Part shown: positions 8,674 to 18,023 of the stretch, piece by piece
Layout of the letters: every line of letters begins with the position of its first letter
Numbering within the stretch: position 1 is the stretch's first letter
Source of the DNA: Ancylobacter sp. SL191
Lineage (GTDB): Bacteria; Pseudomonadota; Alphaproteobacteria; Rhizobiales; Xanthobacteraceae
DNA: 64,000 nt
Reading direction: 5' to 3'
Assembly: GCF_026625645.1 (NCBI RefSeq)
Contig: NZ_CP113056.1
Coordinates: 3,943,001 to 4,007,000 of the forward strand
Made by a program: the position numbers and the translations under genes
Notes under the pieces: generated by a model
Seen by the model: the letters and a program-made list of their open reading frames with translations, nothing else
What the model was told of the DNA's origin: nothing
The model's database searches: none

Positions 8674-9240
8674 ATGGAAGTCATTCTGCTGGAGCGCGTG
8701 GCCAAGCTTGGCCAGATGGGCGAAGTGGTTCGCGTCAAGGACGGGTTCGCCCGCAACTTCCTGCTGCCCTCGGGCAAGGCGCTGCGCGCGACCAAGGAAA
8801 ACAAGACCCGCTTCGACTCGATGAAGGCCCAGCTCGAGACCCGCAACCTCGAGCTCAAGAACGAGGCGGTGAAGGTCGGCGAGAAGCTGCGCGGCACCAT
8901 CGTCGTGCTGGTGCGCCAGGCCGGCGAAACCGGCCAGCTCTACGGCTCGGTCTCGACCCGCGACATCGCCGACGCGCTGACCGCCGCCGGCTTCACCGTC
9001 GAGCGCCGCCAGGTCGCGCTGAACCAGCCGATCAAGACCATCGGCATGCACAGCGTGCCCGTGACGCTGCACCCCGAGGTCGAGGTGAACATCAGCGCCA
9101 ACGTCGCCCGCAGCGCCGAGGAAGCCGAGCGTCAGTCGCGCGGCGAAGACCTCTCGGTCCGTCGCGATGACGACGAGGACGAGTACGAAGACGAGACCCC
9201 GGCTGAGGCCGAGGAAGAGGCCGAAGACGAGCAGGCCTGA
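8674..9240 (+). CDS. rplI: 50S ribosomal protein L9
   Basis: L9 binds 23S rRNA at the base of the L1 stalk. The 188-residue product begins [19 protein letters not shown] and has the N-terminal RNA-binding domain ([16 protein letters not shown]), the long central helix ([20 protein letters not shown]) and the C-terminal domain ([16 protein letters not shown]). A highly acidic tail of about 35 residues ([20 protein letters not shown]) is longer than in E. coli L9 but common in this order. The start at 8674 follows GGAGAACTGAA. It is the last gene of the ribosomal operon. Confidence 0.98.
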   Translation: MEVILLERVAKLGQMGEVVRVKDGFARNFLLPSGKALRATKENKTRFDSMKAQLETRNLELKNEAVKVGEKLRGTIVVLVRQAGETGQLYGSVSTRDIADALTAAGFTVERRQVALNQPIKTIGMHSVPVTLHPEVEVNISANVARSAEEAERQSRGEDLSVRRDDDEDEYEDETPAEAEEEAEDEQA

Positions 9241-9241
9241 A

Positions 9242-9260
9242 GTATTCCCTAGCGGAATAC
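9242..9260 (+). repeat. Short inverted repeat after the rplI stop
   Basis: GTATTCC and GGAATAC form a perfect 7-bp stem around CTAGC directly after the rplI stop codon. It may act with the terminator that follows as a 3'-end stabiliser. Confidence 0.4.
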
Positions 9261-9271
9261 GCCAAATTGCG

Positions 9272-9303
9272 TAGCCCGGTCGCTTCGGCGGCCGGGCTTT
9301 TTT
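9272..9303 (+). terminator. Rho-independent terminator of the rpsF-rplI operon
   Basis: AGCCCGGTCGC and GCGGCCGGGCT pair as an 11-bp stem (one G-U wobble) closed by a TTCG tetraloop and followed by TTTTTT. This is the clearest intrinsic terminator in the window and lies 32 bases after the rplI stop. Confidence 0.9.
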
Positions 9304-9459
9304 GCATGAGTGCAATCTGCGCGTGTTGCGAGGATGATATTGGTGTGATGCAATGATGGCCATCATCTAGACAAGCCCAATGAATGGGCAGGCAGTTACC
9401 GCCCGGATACTGGCCGCAATGGCTGGCCGCCGAAGGACTGCCTGTGGTCGGAGTGGACC

Positions 9460-10719
9460 ATGGAAAGGGTGCTTCTGCAGGTCATCTCCCGCGTCGTGCG
9501 GCGCGGCAATCTTACCGTCACCTTCGCCTCCGGCCGTCGCGCCACCTTCGGCGATGGCAGCGGCCCGGCGCTCGCGATGCGCTTCACCTCACCGGAATGG
9601 CAGCGCCAGGTGGGTCTCGATCCCGAACTGAAACTCGGCGAGGCCTATATGGAAGGCGGCCTTGTCATCGAACAGGGCGATCTCGCCGAGGTGCTGGCCC
9701 TGCTCATGGCGCAGGTCGGCCTCGCGGTGCCCAGCGCCAGCGCAAAGTTCCTGATGAAGCTCCGCTTCCTGTTCCGGCGCCTCGCCCAGTTCAACCCGCG
9801 TGAACGCTCGCAGCAGAACGTCGCCCACCATTACGATCTCGACGGCCGGCTGTACTCGCTCTTCCTCGATGCCGACCGGCAATATTCCTGCGCCTATTTC
9901 GAGCGGCCGGACCAGTCGCTGGACGATGCGCAGCTCGCCAAGAAGCGCCACATCGCCGCCAAGCTGCTGTTCGACCGGCCGGACCTCACCGCGCTCGACA
10001 TTGGCTGCGGCTGGGGCGGCATGGGGCTTTATCTGGCGGAGAATGCCGGCGCCCGCGTCACCGGCGTCACCCTCTCGCAGGAACAGCTCGGCGTCGCCCG
10101 CAACCGCGCGGTGGAGCGCGGCCTTGCCGGGCGGGCCGAGTTCCGCCTGCAGGATTACCGCGACACGCCGGGGCCGTTCGACCGCATCGTCTCGGTCGGC
10201 ATGTTCGAGCATGTCGGCGTCGGCCATTACGATGAATATTTCGGCAAGGTGGCGAGCCTCCTCAAGGAGGACGGTGTCGCCCTCATCCACGCCATCGGCC
10301 GCTCGGAAGGGCCCGGCATCACCAACCCGTGGATCGCCAAATACATCTTCCCCGGCGGCTACATCCCGGCGCTGTCGGAGGTGCTGCCGGCCATCGAGCG
10401 GGCGGGCCTCTATGTCACCGATGTCGAGATCCTGCGCCTGCATTATGCCGAGACGCTGAAGGCCTGGCGCGAGCGCTTCCTCGCCCATCGCGAGGAGGTG
10501 GAGCGGCTCTATGATGCGCGCTTCGTGCGCATGTTCGAGTTCTACCTCGCCTCCTCCGAGATGGCGTTCCGCCATCAGGGCATGATGATCTTCCAGTTCC
10601 AGCTCGCCAAGCGCGAGGGGGTGGTGCCGATGACGCGCGGCTACATCGCCGAGGCCGAGGCGGCGCTCGCCCGGATGGAGAACCGCCACCGCCCCGGCCT
10701 GCGCCTCGCCGGCGAGTGA
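9460..10719 (+). CDS. Cyclopropane-fatty-acyl-phospholipid synthase family methyltransferase
   Basis: The 419-residue product has the CFA-synthase layout: an N-terminal lipid-binding part (about 1-110, with GRRATFGDGSG and GEAYMEGGLVI), then a SAM methyltransferase domain. That domain has NVAHHYDL (about 120-127), the SAM site LDIGCGWGGMGLYLAE, GVTLSQEQ, and the family motif SVGMFEHVG. These enzymes transfer a methylene from SAM to the double bond of membrane phospholipid acyl chains. It stands alone after the rplI terminator, with a GGAG box just before the ATG. Genomes often carry several paralogues, so the exact lipid product is not certain. Confidence 0.9.
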   Translation: MERVLLQVISRVVRRGNLTVTFASGRRATFGDGSGPALAMRFTSPEWQRQVGLDPELKLGEAYMEGGLVIEQGDLAEVLALLMAQVGLAVPSASAKFLMKLRFLFRRLAQFNPRERSQQNVAHHYDLDGRLYSLFLDADRQYSCAYFERPDQSLDDAQLAKKRHIAAKLLFDRPDLTALDIGCGWGGMGLYLAENAGARVTGVTLSQEQLGVARNRAVERGLAGRAEFRLQDYRDTPGPFDRIVSVGMFEHVGVGHYDEYFGKVASLLKEDGVALIHAIGRSEGPGITNPWIAKYIFPGGYIPALSEVLPAIERAGLYVTDVEILRLHYAETLKAWRERFLAHREEVERLYDARFVRMFEFYLASSEMAFRHQGMMIFQFQLAKREGVVPMTRGYIAEAEAALARMENRHRPGLRLAGE

Positions 10720-10884
10720 AGGGTCGGAGCCGGCTACCAGCCCTGCCGGAGCGGAATCGCGTCAAGCGGGATTCCGCTTTCCACAGGCGCTCCACAAGAC
10801 AAAATAGGACGCACGCGATTCGCCCGGACTCGGTCGCCGGGGTGGCGTTAGCTGTAGCCCAGCCTCTGCACACCCGGATACGCC

Positions 10885-12369
10885 ATGCTCGATTCCTCCG
10901 CCCGCCCCCCGGCGGCGCCCGACACGACTTACCGCACAGCGCCTCACAACATCGAGGCCGAGCAGGCGCTGCTGGGCGCCATCCTGGTCAATAACGAAGC
11001 CTTCTACCGCGTCTCGGACTTCCTGGAGCCGAAGCACTTCTTCGAGCCGCTGCACGTCACCATCTACGAGACCGCGAGCGCGCTGATCCGCGCCGGCAAG
11101 GTCGCCACCCCGGTGACGCTGAAGACCTTCCTGCCGGCGGAGTTCGATGTCGGCGGCATGACCGCCCCGCAATATCTCGCGCGCCTCGCGGCGGAAGCCA
11201 CCACCATTATCAACGCCGAGGATTACGGGCGCACCATCTACGACCTCTCGGTGCGGCGCGACCTCATCGCCATCGGTGAGGAGATCGTCAACGAGGCCTA
11301 TGACGCGGACATCGACGCGACGCCGCAGGACCAGATCGAGGACGCGGAAAAGCGCCTCTACGAGCTCGCCGAGACCGGGCGCTACGATGGCGGCTTCCTG
11401 CGCTTCAACGACGCGCTGAAGGAAGCCGTCGACATGGCCAGCCGCGCCTTCCAGCGCGAGGGCCATCTGTCGGGCACCGCCTCCGGCCTCGACGACCTCG
11501 ACCAGATGATGGGCGGCCTCCAGCCCTCCGATCTCATCATCCTCGCCGGCCGCCCGGCCATGGGAAAGACCTCGCTCGCCACCAATATCGCATTCAACGT
11601 GGCGGCGGCCTACCGCTCCGAGACGCTGCCGGACGGTTCGATCAAGGCGCTCGATGGCGGCGTGGTCGGCTTCTTCTCGCTGGAAATGTCGGCCGAGCAG
11701 CTCGCCACCCGTATTCTGGCCGAGCAGGCCGAGATCGCCTCCTACAAGATCCGCCGCGGCGACATCACCGAGCACGAGTTCGACAAGCTCGCGAGCTGCG
11801 CGCAGATGATGCAGACCATCCCGCTCTATATCGACGACACCGGCGGCATCTCCATCGCCCAGCTGCGCGCCCGCGCCCGCCGCCTCAAGCGCCAGCGCGG
11901 CCTCGACTTCATGGTGGTGGACTATCTCCAGCTGCTCACCGGCTCGTCCAAGAGCTCGTCGCAGGGCCGCGTGCAGGAAATCACCGAGATCACCACCGGC
12001 CTCAAGGCGCTGGCCAAGGAACTGGGCGTGCCGATCATGGCGCTGTCCCAGCTCTCCCGTCAGGTCGAATCGCGCGACGACAAGCGCCCGCAGCTCTCGG
12101 ACCTGCGTGAATCCGGCTCCATCGAGCAGGACGCCGACGTGGTCATGTTCGTGTTCCGCGAGGAGTATTATCTGAAGGGCAAGGAGCCGAAGGAAGGCAC
12201 CGAGGAATGGTTCAAGTGGGACCAGGACATGAAGGCGGCGCAGGGCATTGCCGAGGTCATCATCGGCAAGCAGCGTCACGGCCCCACCGGCACCGTCAAG
12301 GTCTCCTTCGAGGCGCAGTTCACCCGCTTCTCCAACCTCGCCCAGAACGACCGCCTGCCGGAGCACTGA
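10885..12369 (+). CDS. dnaB: Replicative DNA helicase DnaB
   Basis: DnaB is the hexameric 5'-3' helicase that opens the replication fork. The 494-residue protein has the N-terminal primase-interacting domain (PHNIEAEQALLGAIL, about 17-31) and a RecA-like C-terminal domain with Walker A GRPAMGKTSLATN, Walker B FMVVDYLQLL, and the DnaB motif LSQLSRQVE followed by SDLRESGSIEQDADVV. It has normal family length and no intein insertion. Only 19-28 bases separate its stop from alr, so they probably form one transcript. Confidence 0.98.
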   Translation: MLDSSARPPAAPDTTYRTAPHNIEAEQALLGAILVNNEAFYRVSDFLEPKHFFEPLHVTIYETASALIRAGKVATPVTLKTFLPAEFDVGGMTAPQYLARLAAEATTIINAEDYGRTIYDLSVRRDLIAIGEEIVNEAYDADIDATPQDQIEDAEKRLYELAETGRYDGGFLRFNDALKEAVDMASRAFQREGHLSGTASGLDDLDQMMGGLQPSDLIILAGRPAMGKTSLATNIAFNVAAAYRSETLPDGSIKALDGGVVGFFSLEMSAEQLATRILAEQAEIASYKIRRGDITEHEFDKLASCAQMMQTIPLYIDDTGGISIAQLRARARRLKRQRGLDFMVVDYLQLLTGSSKSSSQGRVQEITEITTGLKALAKELGVPIMALSQLSRQVESRDDKRPQLSDLRESGSIEQDADVVMFVFREEYYLKGKEPKEGTEEWFKWDQDMKAAQGIAEVIIGKQRHGPTGTVKVSFEAQFTRFSNLAQNDRLPEH

Positions 12370-12397
12370 GCGGCCGGCCCCCAATCGAGTGCCCCGC

Positions 12398-13513
12398 GTG
12401 ACCCAGAGCCATATCCCCCTCGCCGAAGCCGGCGGCCTGCTCACCATCGACCTCGGGGCGCTGCGCGCCAACTTCGCCGAGATCGTCCGCCGCGTCGCCC
12501 CGGCGGAAGTCGCCGCCGTGGTGAAGGGGGATGGCTACGGCATCGGACTGGTACAGGCGGGAACCGCGCTGTGGCAGGCCGGCGCGCGCCGCTTCTTCGT
12601 GGCGCTGCTCAGCGAGGCGCACACGCTGCGCACCGTGCTGCCGGAGGCCGAGATCTTCGTGCTCAACGGCCTGTTCGCCGGCACGGAGGGCGCCTACCGG
12701 GACTCGCGCCTCATTCCAGTGCTGGGCAGCCTGCCGGAGATCGCCCGCTGGCAGGGCTTCTGCACGGCGAGCGGCGCGGCCCTGCCGGCCGCCATCCATG
12801 TCGACACCGGCATGAACCGGCTCGGCCTCTCCCCCACCGAGGCGATCAACCTCGCGGAGGGACGCGGCGATCTGGGTTTTCCCCTCGCACTGCTGATGAG
12901 TCATCTCGCCTGCGCGGATGAGCCCGACCACCCGCTCACCGCCCGCCAGCTCGAGGATTTCCGCGCCGTGCGGGCTCTGTTCCCGGATGTGCCAGCCTCG
13001 CTCGCCAATTCCGCCGCCGCCATGGGCGACGCCGCGCTGCATTTCGACCTCGTGCGGCCGGGCATCGTGGTCTATGGCGGGCGCCCGCGCCGGGACATCG
13101 CGCCGCTCAAGCCGGTCGTGCGGCTCGACCTGCGCATCGCCCAGCTGCGCCACGTGCATGAAGGCGAGACGGTCGGTTATGGCGGGGCGCAGACCGCGCG
13201 GCGGCCGAGCCGCATCGCCATCCTGTCCGCCGGCTATGCCGACGGCCTTCCCCGTCTTGCCGGCGCGTCGGACGAACGGCCCGGCGCTGAGGCCGTGGTG
13301 GCCGGACAGCGCTGCCCGTTGATCGGGCGCATCTCGATGGATCTTCTGGCGGTCGACGTAACCGAGGTGCCCGAGGACGCGGTTCAGCCGGGCGACTGGG
13401 CGACGCTGATTGGCGAGGGGCTTGGCCTCGGCAATCTCGCCCACCCCTCACAGACCATCGATTATGAAATCCTGACCTCGCTCGGCCGGCGCTTTCACCG
13501 ACGCTGGACGTAA
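12398..13513 (+). CDS. alr: Alanine racemase
   Basis: Alr makes D-alanine for peptidoglycan using PLP. The PLP lysine lies in AEVAAVVKGDGYGIG near the N-terminus, and the second catalytic base, a tyrosine, in the GETVGYGG region before SAGYADGLPR. IGRISMDLLAVDVTEV is the usual C-terminal domain motif. The 371-residue length is normal. Two GTG codons can start it (12389, which adds PRV, or 12398); neither has a strong ribosome-binding site, and translation may be coupled to dnaB. Its 3' end overlaps the convergent gene at 13495 by 19 bases. Confidence 0.95.
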   Translation: MTQSHIPLAEAGGLLTIDLGALRANFAEIVRRVAPAEVAAVVKGDGYGIGLVQAGTALWQAGARRFFVALLSEAHTLRTVLPEAEIFVLNGLFAGTEGAYRDSRLIPVLGSLPEIARWQGFCTASGAALPAAIHVDTGMNRLGLSPTEAINLAEGRGDLGFPLALLMSHLACADEPDHPLTARQLEDFRAVRALFPDVPASLANSAAAMGDAALHFDLVRPGIVVYGGRPRRDIAPLKPVVRLDLRIAQLRHVHEGETVGYGGAQTARRPSRIAILSAGYADGLPRLAGASDERPGAEAVVAGQRCPLIGRISMDLLAVDVTEVPEDAVQPGDWATLIGEGLGLGNLAHPSQTIDYEILTSLGRRFHRRWT

Positions 13514-13878
13514 TGCGTCTTCAGCCGCGCCTCGGCCGGGAGCCCCTGGCGAACCTGCGCCCGCACGGCCTGCACGACTTCTTCGCCATTTTCCAGCCAA
13601 CGCGGCAGGACGACGCCCCGCCCCTGGTCAAACAGCACATCGAGCCGCAGCACATTGTGGTCGACATGGCTGTAGCTCTTGCGGCTGAGAAGACCCGTAA
13701 CGTCCTTCCACGGAACGAAACGCCCTGACCAAAGGTAAATCCCGCTCGGGTCCACCTTGTAAACGAAGGAGCGATGCCAGAACCACAGCGCTAAGCTACC
13801 GATGCCGAACGTCGTCGGCAGCAGTATCAATAACCACACCAGGAAACGGTGGTTTGGGCGGGCGATGATCTGTTCCAT
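13495..13878 (-). CDS. Small membrane protein of unknown function
   Basis: The product is 127 residues. A short N-terminal stretch is followed by one strong hydrophobic segment or hairpin (about 12-36, FLVWLLILLPTTFGIGSLAL). A soluble part comes next (VDPSGIYLWSGRFVPWKDVTGL) that resembles the small PH-like domains of membrane-associated hypothetical proteins. I do not recognise a function. It is convergent with alr, overlaps its end by 19 bases, and is divergent from radA. Confidence 0.6.
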   Translation of the reverse strand: MEQIIARPNHRFLVWLLILLPTTFGIGSLALWFWHRSFVYKVDPSGIYLWSGRFVPWKDVTGLLSRKSYSHVDHNVLRLDVLFDQGRGVVLPRWLENGEEVVQAVRAQVRQGLPAEARLKTHYVQRR

Positions 13879-14224
13879 ATCGGTCCACTATTCAACCCGG
13901 CCGGTCGCGTCCATCCCATGTTTCGGGTTTTCGCGGTAATAATGTATGGAAAGCAATTCCCGTACCGCCGCCCTGTCGACGGCGTCGCCACGGCAAGCCT
14001 TGGCGGCACAAGCGCGTGAACGCGCATGGCCGTTCTTAACATAATACCATCGCGACGCACCCTCCCTCTATCGTCGCCATGGGGCTTTCGGTTCGGGCGA
14101 AGGAACGCGCGCCCTCACATGTGACCCGCCATCGCATTCCCCTTGCCCTGCCTCGCTGACGTCTGCATGACGGTCTGGCATCACGCGATTCGCACAAGAC
14201 ACGCGGGAGACCCGCAGGAGACCC
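13879..14224. other. Intergenic region before radA (346 bases)
   Basis: No gene was found on either strand. The region holds the divergent promoters of the small membrane protein and radA. Two AT-richer patches (about 13938-13962 and 14036-14052) are the likeliest promoter sites. No convincing repeat or RNA gene is visible. Confidence 0.5.
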
Positions 14225-15715
14225 ATGGCCAAGCGCGCGGCGAGCTTCATTTGTCAGGTCTGCGGAGCGGTTCACAGTCGCTGGCAGGGCCGCTGCGATT
14301 CCTGCGGAGCGTGGAACAGCATCGTGCAGGAGGAGGCCTCCGGCGGCTCGGTGCCCCCGGCCCAGCGCGCCAACCGCAAGGGCCGGCTGATCGCGCTGGA
14401 AAGCCTGTCCGGCACATCGGAGGACGCGCCGCGCGTCATCGTCGGCATCAGCGAGATGGACCGGGTGGCGGGCGGCGGGCTGGTGCCGGGCTCGGTACTG
14501 CTGATCGGCGGCGATCCCGGCATCGGCAAGTCGACGCTGCTGATCCAGGCCTCCGCCGCGCTCGCCAATGCCGGGCATCGCATCATCTATGTATCCGGCG
14601 AAGAGGCAGTGGCGCAGGTGCGCCTGCGCGCCGAGCGGCTGGGCCTTGCCGGCGCGGCGGTCGAGCTTGCCGCCGAGACCAATGTCGAGGACATCGTCGC
14701 CACCCTCTCGGAAGGCCGCAAGCCGGCGCTGGTGGTGATCGATTCGATCCAGACCATGTGGACCGACACGGTGGAATCCGCCCCCGGCACGGTCACGCAG
14801 GTCCGCTCCTCCGCGCAGATCCTCATCCGCTACGCCAAGCGCATGGGCGCCGCCGTCATTCTGGTTGGCCATGTCACCAAGGACGGCCAGATCGCCGGCC
14901 CACGCGTGGTCGAGCACATGGTGGATGCCGTGCTCTCCTTCGAGGGCGACGGCGCCCACCAGTTCCGCATCCTGCGCGCCCAGAAGAACCGCTTCGGGCC
15001 GACCGACGAGATCGGCGTGTTCGAGATGACCGGGCTTGGCCTGCGCGAGGTGGCGAACCCCTCCGAACTCTTCCTGTCGAACCGCGACCGTGGCGCGCCG
15101 GGCACCGCCGTCTATGCCGGGATGGAAGGCACGCGACCGGTGCTGGTGGAAATCCAGGCGCTGGTCGTGCCCACCAGCCTCGGCACGCCGCGCCGTGCCG
15201 TGGTGGGCTGGGATCCCAGCCGGCTTTCCATGGTGCTCGCCGTGCTGGAAGCCCGCTGCGGGGTGAAGCTCGGCGCGCATGACGTGCATCTCAACGTCGC
15301 GGGCGGCTTCCGCATCACCGAGCCGGCGGCGGACCTAGCTGTCGCGGCCGCGCTGGTCTCCTCGCTCTCGGGCGCGGTGCTGCCGCCAGACGCGGTGTAT
15401 TTCGGCGAGGTCAGCCTCACCGGCGCCGTGCGCCCCGTGCCCCACACCCCTGCGCGGCTGAAGGAGGCGGCGAAGCTCGGCTTCAACCGCGCCGTCGCGC
15501 CGGAGGGTAAGAAGGAGCGCGAGAAGGGAGCGATGAACGACAAGACGACCGGCGACAAGGCAACCGGTGATAAGGCCGGCCGCGAGAGCGCCGATGCCGG
15601 GCTCGCCGTGGAAACCGTCGCCTCGCTCGGCGACATCGTCGCCAGCATCGCCTCCCGCGCCCCGCGCCGGGGCCGTCCGCAGGAGAGCGTGGAACGCGCG
15701 AGCGAAGAGGGATGA
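14225..15715 (+). CDS. radA: DNA repair protein RadA
   Basis: RadA (Sms) is a RecA-like branch-migration ATPase in homologous recombination. The 496-residue product has a C4 zinc finger (CQVCGAVHSRWQGRCDSCGAW, about 11-31), Walker A GGDPGIGKSTLL, the RadA-specific KNRFG motif (AQKNRFGPTDEIGVFEM) and a C-terminal Lon-like domain (AHDVHLNVAGGFRITEPAADL, shown here only as its key region). A hydrophilic insert of about 30 residues (KKEREKGAMNDKTTGDK and following, about 431-460) interrupts the last part of the Lon-like domain. It appears to be the only gene of its transcript, with GGAG before the ATG. Confidence 0.97.
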   Translation: MAKRAASFICQVCGAVHSRWQGRCDSCGAWNSIVQEEASGGSVPPAQRANRKGRLIALESLSGTSEDAPRVIVGISEMDRVAGGGLVPGSVLLIGGDPGIGKSTLLIQASAALANAGHRIIYVSGEEAVAQVRLRAERLGLAGAAVELAAETNVEDIVATLSEGRKPALVVIDSIQTMWTDTVESAPGTVTQVRSSAQILIRYAKRMGAAVILVGHVTKDGQIAGPRVVEHMVDAVLSFEGDGAHQFRILRAQKNRFGPTDEIGVFEMTGLGLREVANPSELFLSNRDRGAPGTAVYAGMEGTRPVLVEIQALVVPTSLGTPRRAVVGWDPSRLSMVLAVLEARCGVKLGAHDVHLNVAGGFRITEPAADLAVAAALVSSLSGAVLPPDAVYFGEVSLTGAVRPVPHTPARLKEAAKLGFNRAVAPEGKKEREKGAMNDKTTGDKATGDKAGRESADAGLAVETVASLGDIVASIASRAPRRGRPQESVERASEEG

Positions 15716-15823
15716 CGGCCCGGCCGCGGCGCGCTATACCTCGCGCGGCTCCAATCGGGGCCCCACGCCTTTGAGATTCGCCGCTCCCCTACCGGGAGCC
15801 GCCACGGTCACGGTGCGCTCGTC

Positions 15824-16405
15824 TTGACGCTGCTCGACATCATCCTCATCGCCGTGATGGTGATTTCCGGCCTTCTGGCCATGGTGCGGGGACTGGTGCG
15901 CGAGGTTTTCGCCATCGCCTCCTGGGTCATCGCCGCCGGGGTCACGCTCTACGCCTACCCGCTCGTGCTGCCCTTCGCCAAGCAGTACATCACCAACGAC
16001 ACCTTCGCGATGGCGGCCAGCGTCGGCGGCGTGTTCCTGCTGACGCTGCTGATCGTCTCCATCATCACCGTGCGCATCTCCGACCTGGTGCTCGACAGCC
16101 GCATCGGCGCGCTCGACCGCACGCTCGGCTTCCTGTTCGGCCTCGCGCGCGGATTCCTGATAATGGTGGTGGCCTTCCTGTTCTTCAACTGGCTGGTCCA
16201 GAACGAACAGGGTCAGCCGCAGTGGATTCGCGACGCGCGCGCCAAGCTGGTCTTGCAAAGTGCGGGTGACTGGCTCATTTCCATACTGCCGGAAGATCCC
16301 GAGAGCCTGATACGCGACATTCGTAGCTCGAAGGACGCAGAGCCGACCGAGCCGCCGCCGGAGCCGTTCAACCCGGCCCCCGCGACGACACCGTCGGCGC
16401 CATAA
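15824..16405 (+). CDS. CvpA family membrane protein
   Basis: The 193-residue protein begins MTLLDIILIAVMVISGLLAMVRG and contains about four transmembrane helices, the CvpA/colicin V production family signature. A proline-rich tail (TEPPPEPFNPAPATTPSAP) follows. CvpA was named for colicin V export in E. coli and is linked to envelope homeostasis; the mechanism is unclear. The start is a TTG at 15824, chosen because it gives the exact family N-terminus. It precedes purF, the same order as in many proteobacteria. Confidence 0.85.
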   Translation: MTLLDIILIAVMVISGLLAMVRGLVREVFAIASWVIAAGVTLYAYPLVLPFAKQYITNDTFAMAASVGGVFLLTLLIVSIITVRISDLVLDSRIGALDRTLGFLFGLARGFLIMVVAFLFFNWLVQNEQGQPQWIRDARAKLVLQSAGDWLISILPEDPESLIRDIRSSKDAEPTEPPPEPFNPAPATTPSAP

Positions 16406-16509
16406 TTCGACCGCGCCTTCGGGGCACAGCGACCCGGACGACGTGCGTTGCAATTGAGCAGTTGAAAGCGGGCGCAGCCTTGAACTGCGCAGAGCGGAGC
16501 AATGGTCAC

Positions 16510-18009
16510 ATGGCCAAACTAGCCGTTGACGGTGGGGTGCCGAAACCCGTCGAAGCCAACGATTATTACGACGAGTACGGGGACACGCTGCGCGAGGAGT
16601 GCGGCGTGTTCGGCATTTACGGGCACCCCGATGCCGCCGCCATCACCGCCCTCGGCCTGCACGCGCTGCAGCACCGCGGCCAGGAAGCGGCCGGCATAAC
16701 CACTTATGATGGCCAGCGTTTTCACTCCGAGCGCCGCCTCGGTCTGGTCTCCGACGCCTTCTCCGATGGCGAAGCGATCAAGCGTCTGCCGGGCCATATC
16801 GCGGTCGGCCATGTCCGCTACTCCACCACCGGCGAGACCATCCTGCGCAATGTGCAGCCGCTCTTCGCCGAGCTGGACGGCGGCGGCTTCGCCATCGCCC
16901 ATAACGGCAACCTGACCAACGGCCTGACGCTGCGCCGCCAGATCGTGCGCGACGGCGCCATCTGCCAGTCGACCTCCGACACCGAGGTGATGCTGCACCT
17001 CGTCGCCCGCTCGAAGCGCGTGCGCTTCACCGAGCGCTTCGTCGATGCGCTGCGCGCCATCGAGGGCGCCTATGCCTTTGTCGGCCTCACCAACAAGAAG
17101 CTGGTGGGCGCCCGCGACCCGCTCGGCATCCGCCCGCTGGTGCTCGGCGAGCTCGACGGCCACCCGATCCTGACCTCCGAGACCTGCGCTCTCGACATAA
17201 TCGGTGCGCGTCACGTGCGGGACATCGACCCCGGCGAGGTCATCGTTTTCTCCTCCGACAAGGTGGAAACGCTACGCCCCTTCGGCGCCGTGAAGCCCCG
17301 CCCCTGCATCTTCGAGTACATCTATTTCGCCCGGCCGGACTCGGTCGTCGGCGGGCGCTCGGTCTATCAGGTGCGCAAGAATATGGGCATGCACCTCGCC
17401 TCCGAGGCCCCGGCCGATGCCGACCTCGTGGTGCCGGTGCCGGATTCCGGCGTGCCCGCCGCCATCGGCTACTCGCAGGCCTCGGGCCTGCCCTATGAGC
17501 TCGGCATCATCCGCAACCACTATGTCGGCCGCACCTTCATCCAGCCGACCCAGTCGGTCCGCGACCAGGGCGTGCGCATGAAGCACTCGGCGAACCGCGC
17601 CGTGGTCGAGGGCAAGCGCATCGTGCTGATCGACGACAGCCTCGTGCGCGGCACGACCTCGGTCAAGATCGTCCGCATGATGCGCGAGGCAGGCGCCCGC
17701 GAGGTGCATTTCCGCATCTCCTCCCCGCCCATCACCCACCCGGACTATTACGGCATCGACACACCGGACCGCGACAAGCTGCTCGCCGCGACACATGACC
17801 TTGAGGGCATGCGCCGCTATATCGGCGCCGACAGCCTCGCCTTCCTCTCCATCGACGGCATCTACAAGTCGATGGGCTATGAGGGCCGTGACGCGGTGAG
17901 CCCGCAATTCACCGATCACTGCTTCACCGGCGAGTACCCGACCCCGCTCACCGATCGCGTCGGCGAGGTGGCCCCGCGCCAGCTCTCGCTGCTCGCCGAA
18001 GCGAGCTGA
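16510..18009 (+). CDS. purF: Amidophosphoribosyltransferase
   Basis: PurF makes 5-phosphoribosylamine from PRPP and glutamine, the first step of purine synthesis. After a propeptide of about 33 residues, a catalytic N-terminal cysteine is expected in EECGVFGIYG, as in the Bacillus-type enzymes that mature by propeptide cleavage. Glutaminase motifs follow (HALQHRGQEAAGI, VGHVRYST, IAHNGNLTN), then the PRPP-binding loop VLIDDSLVRGTTSVKI. The start is the ATG at 16510 after GGAG; an in-frame ATG at 16462 would add 16 residues. It lies 104 bases after cvpA and leads into the VOC and SDR genes. Confidence 0.97.
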   Translation: MAKLAVDGGVPKPVEANDYYDEYGDTLREECGVFGIYGHPDAAAITALGLHALQHRGQEAAGITTYDGQRFHSERRLGLVSDAFSDGEAIKRLPGHIAVGHVRYSTTGETILRNVQPLFAELDGGGFAIAHNGNLTNGLTLRRQIVRDGAICQSTSDTEVMLHLVARSKRVRFTERFVDALRAIEGAYAFVGLTNKKLVGARDPLGIRPLVLGELDGHPILTSETCALDIIGARHVRDIDPGEVIVFSSDKVETLRPFGAVKPRPCIFEYIYFARPDSVVGGRSVYQVRKNMGMHLASEAPADADLVVPVPDSGVPAAIGYSQASGLPYELGIIRNHYVGRTFIQPTQSVRDQGVRMKHSANRAVVEGKRIVLIDDSLVRGTTSVKIVRMMREAGAREVHFRISSPPITHPDYYGIDTPDRDKLLAATHDLEGMRRYIGADSLAFLSIDGIYKSMGYEGRDAVSPQFTDHCFTGEYPTPLTDRVGEVAPRQLSLLAEAS

Positions 18010-18023
18010 CCGGACGGGCGGCC

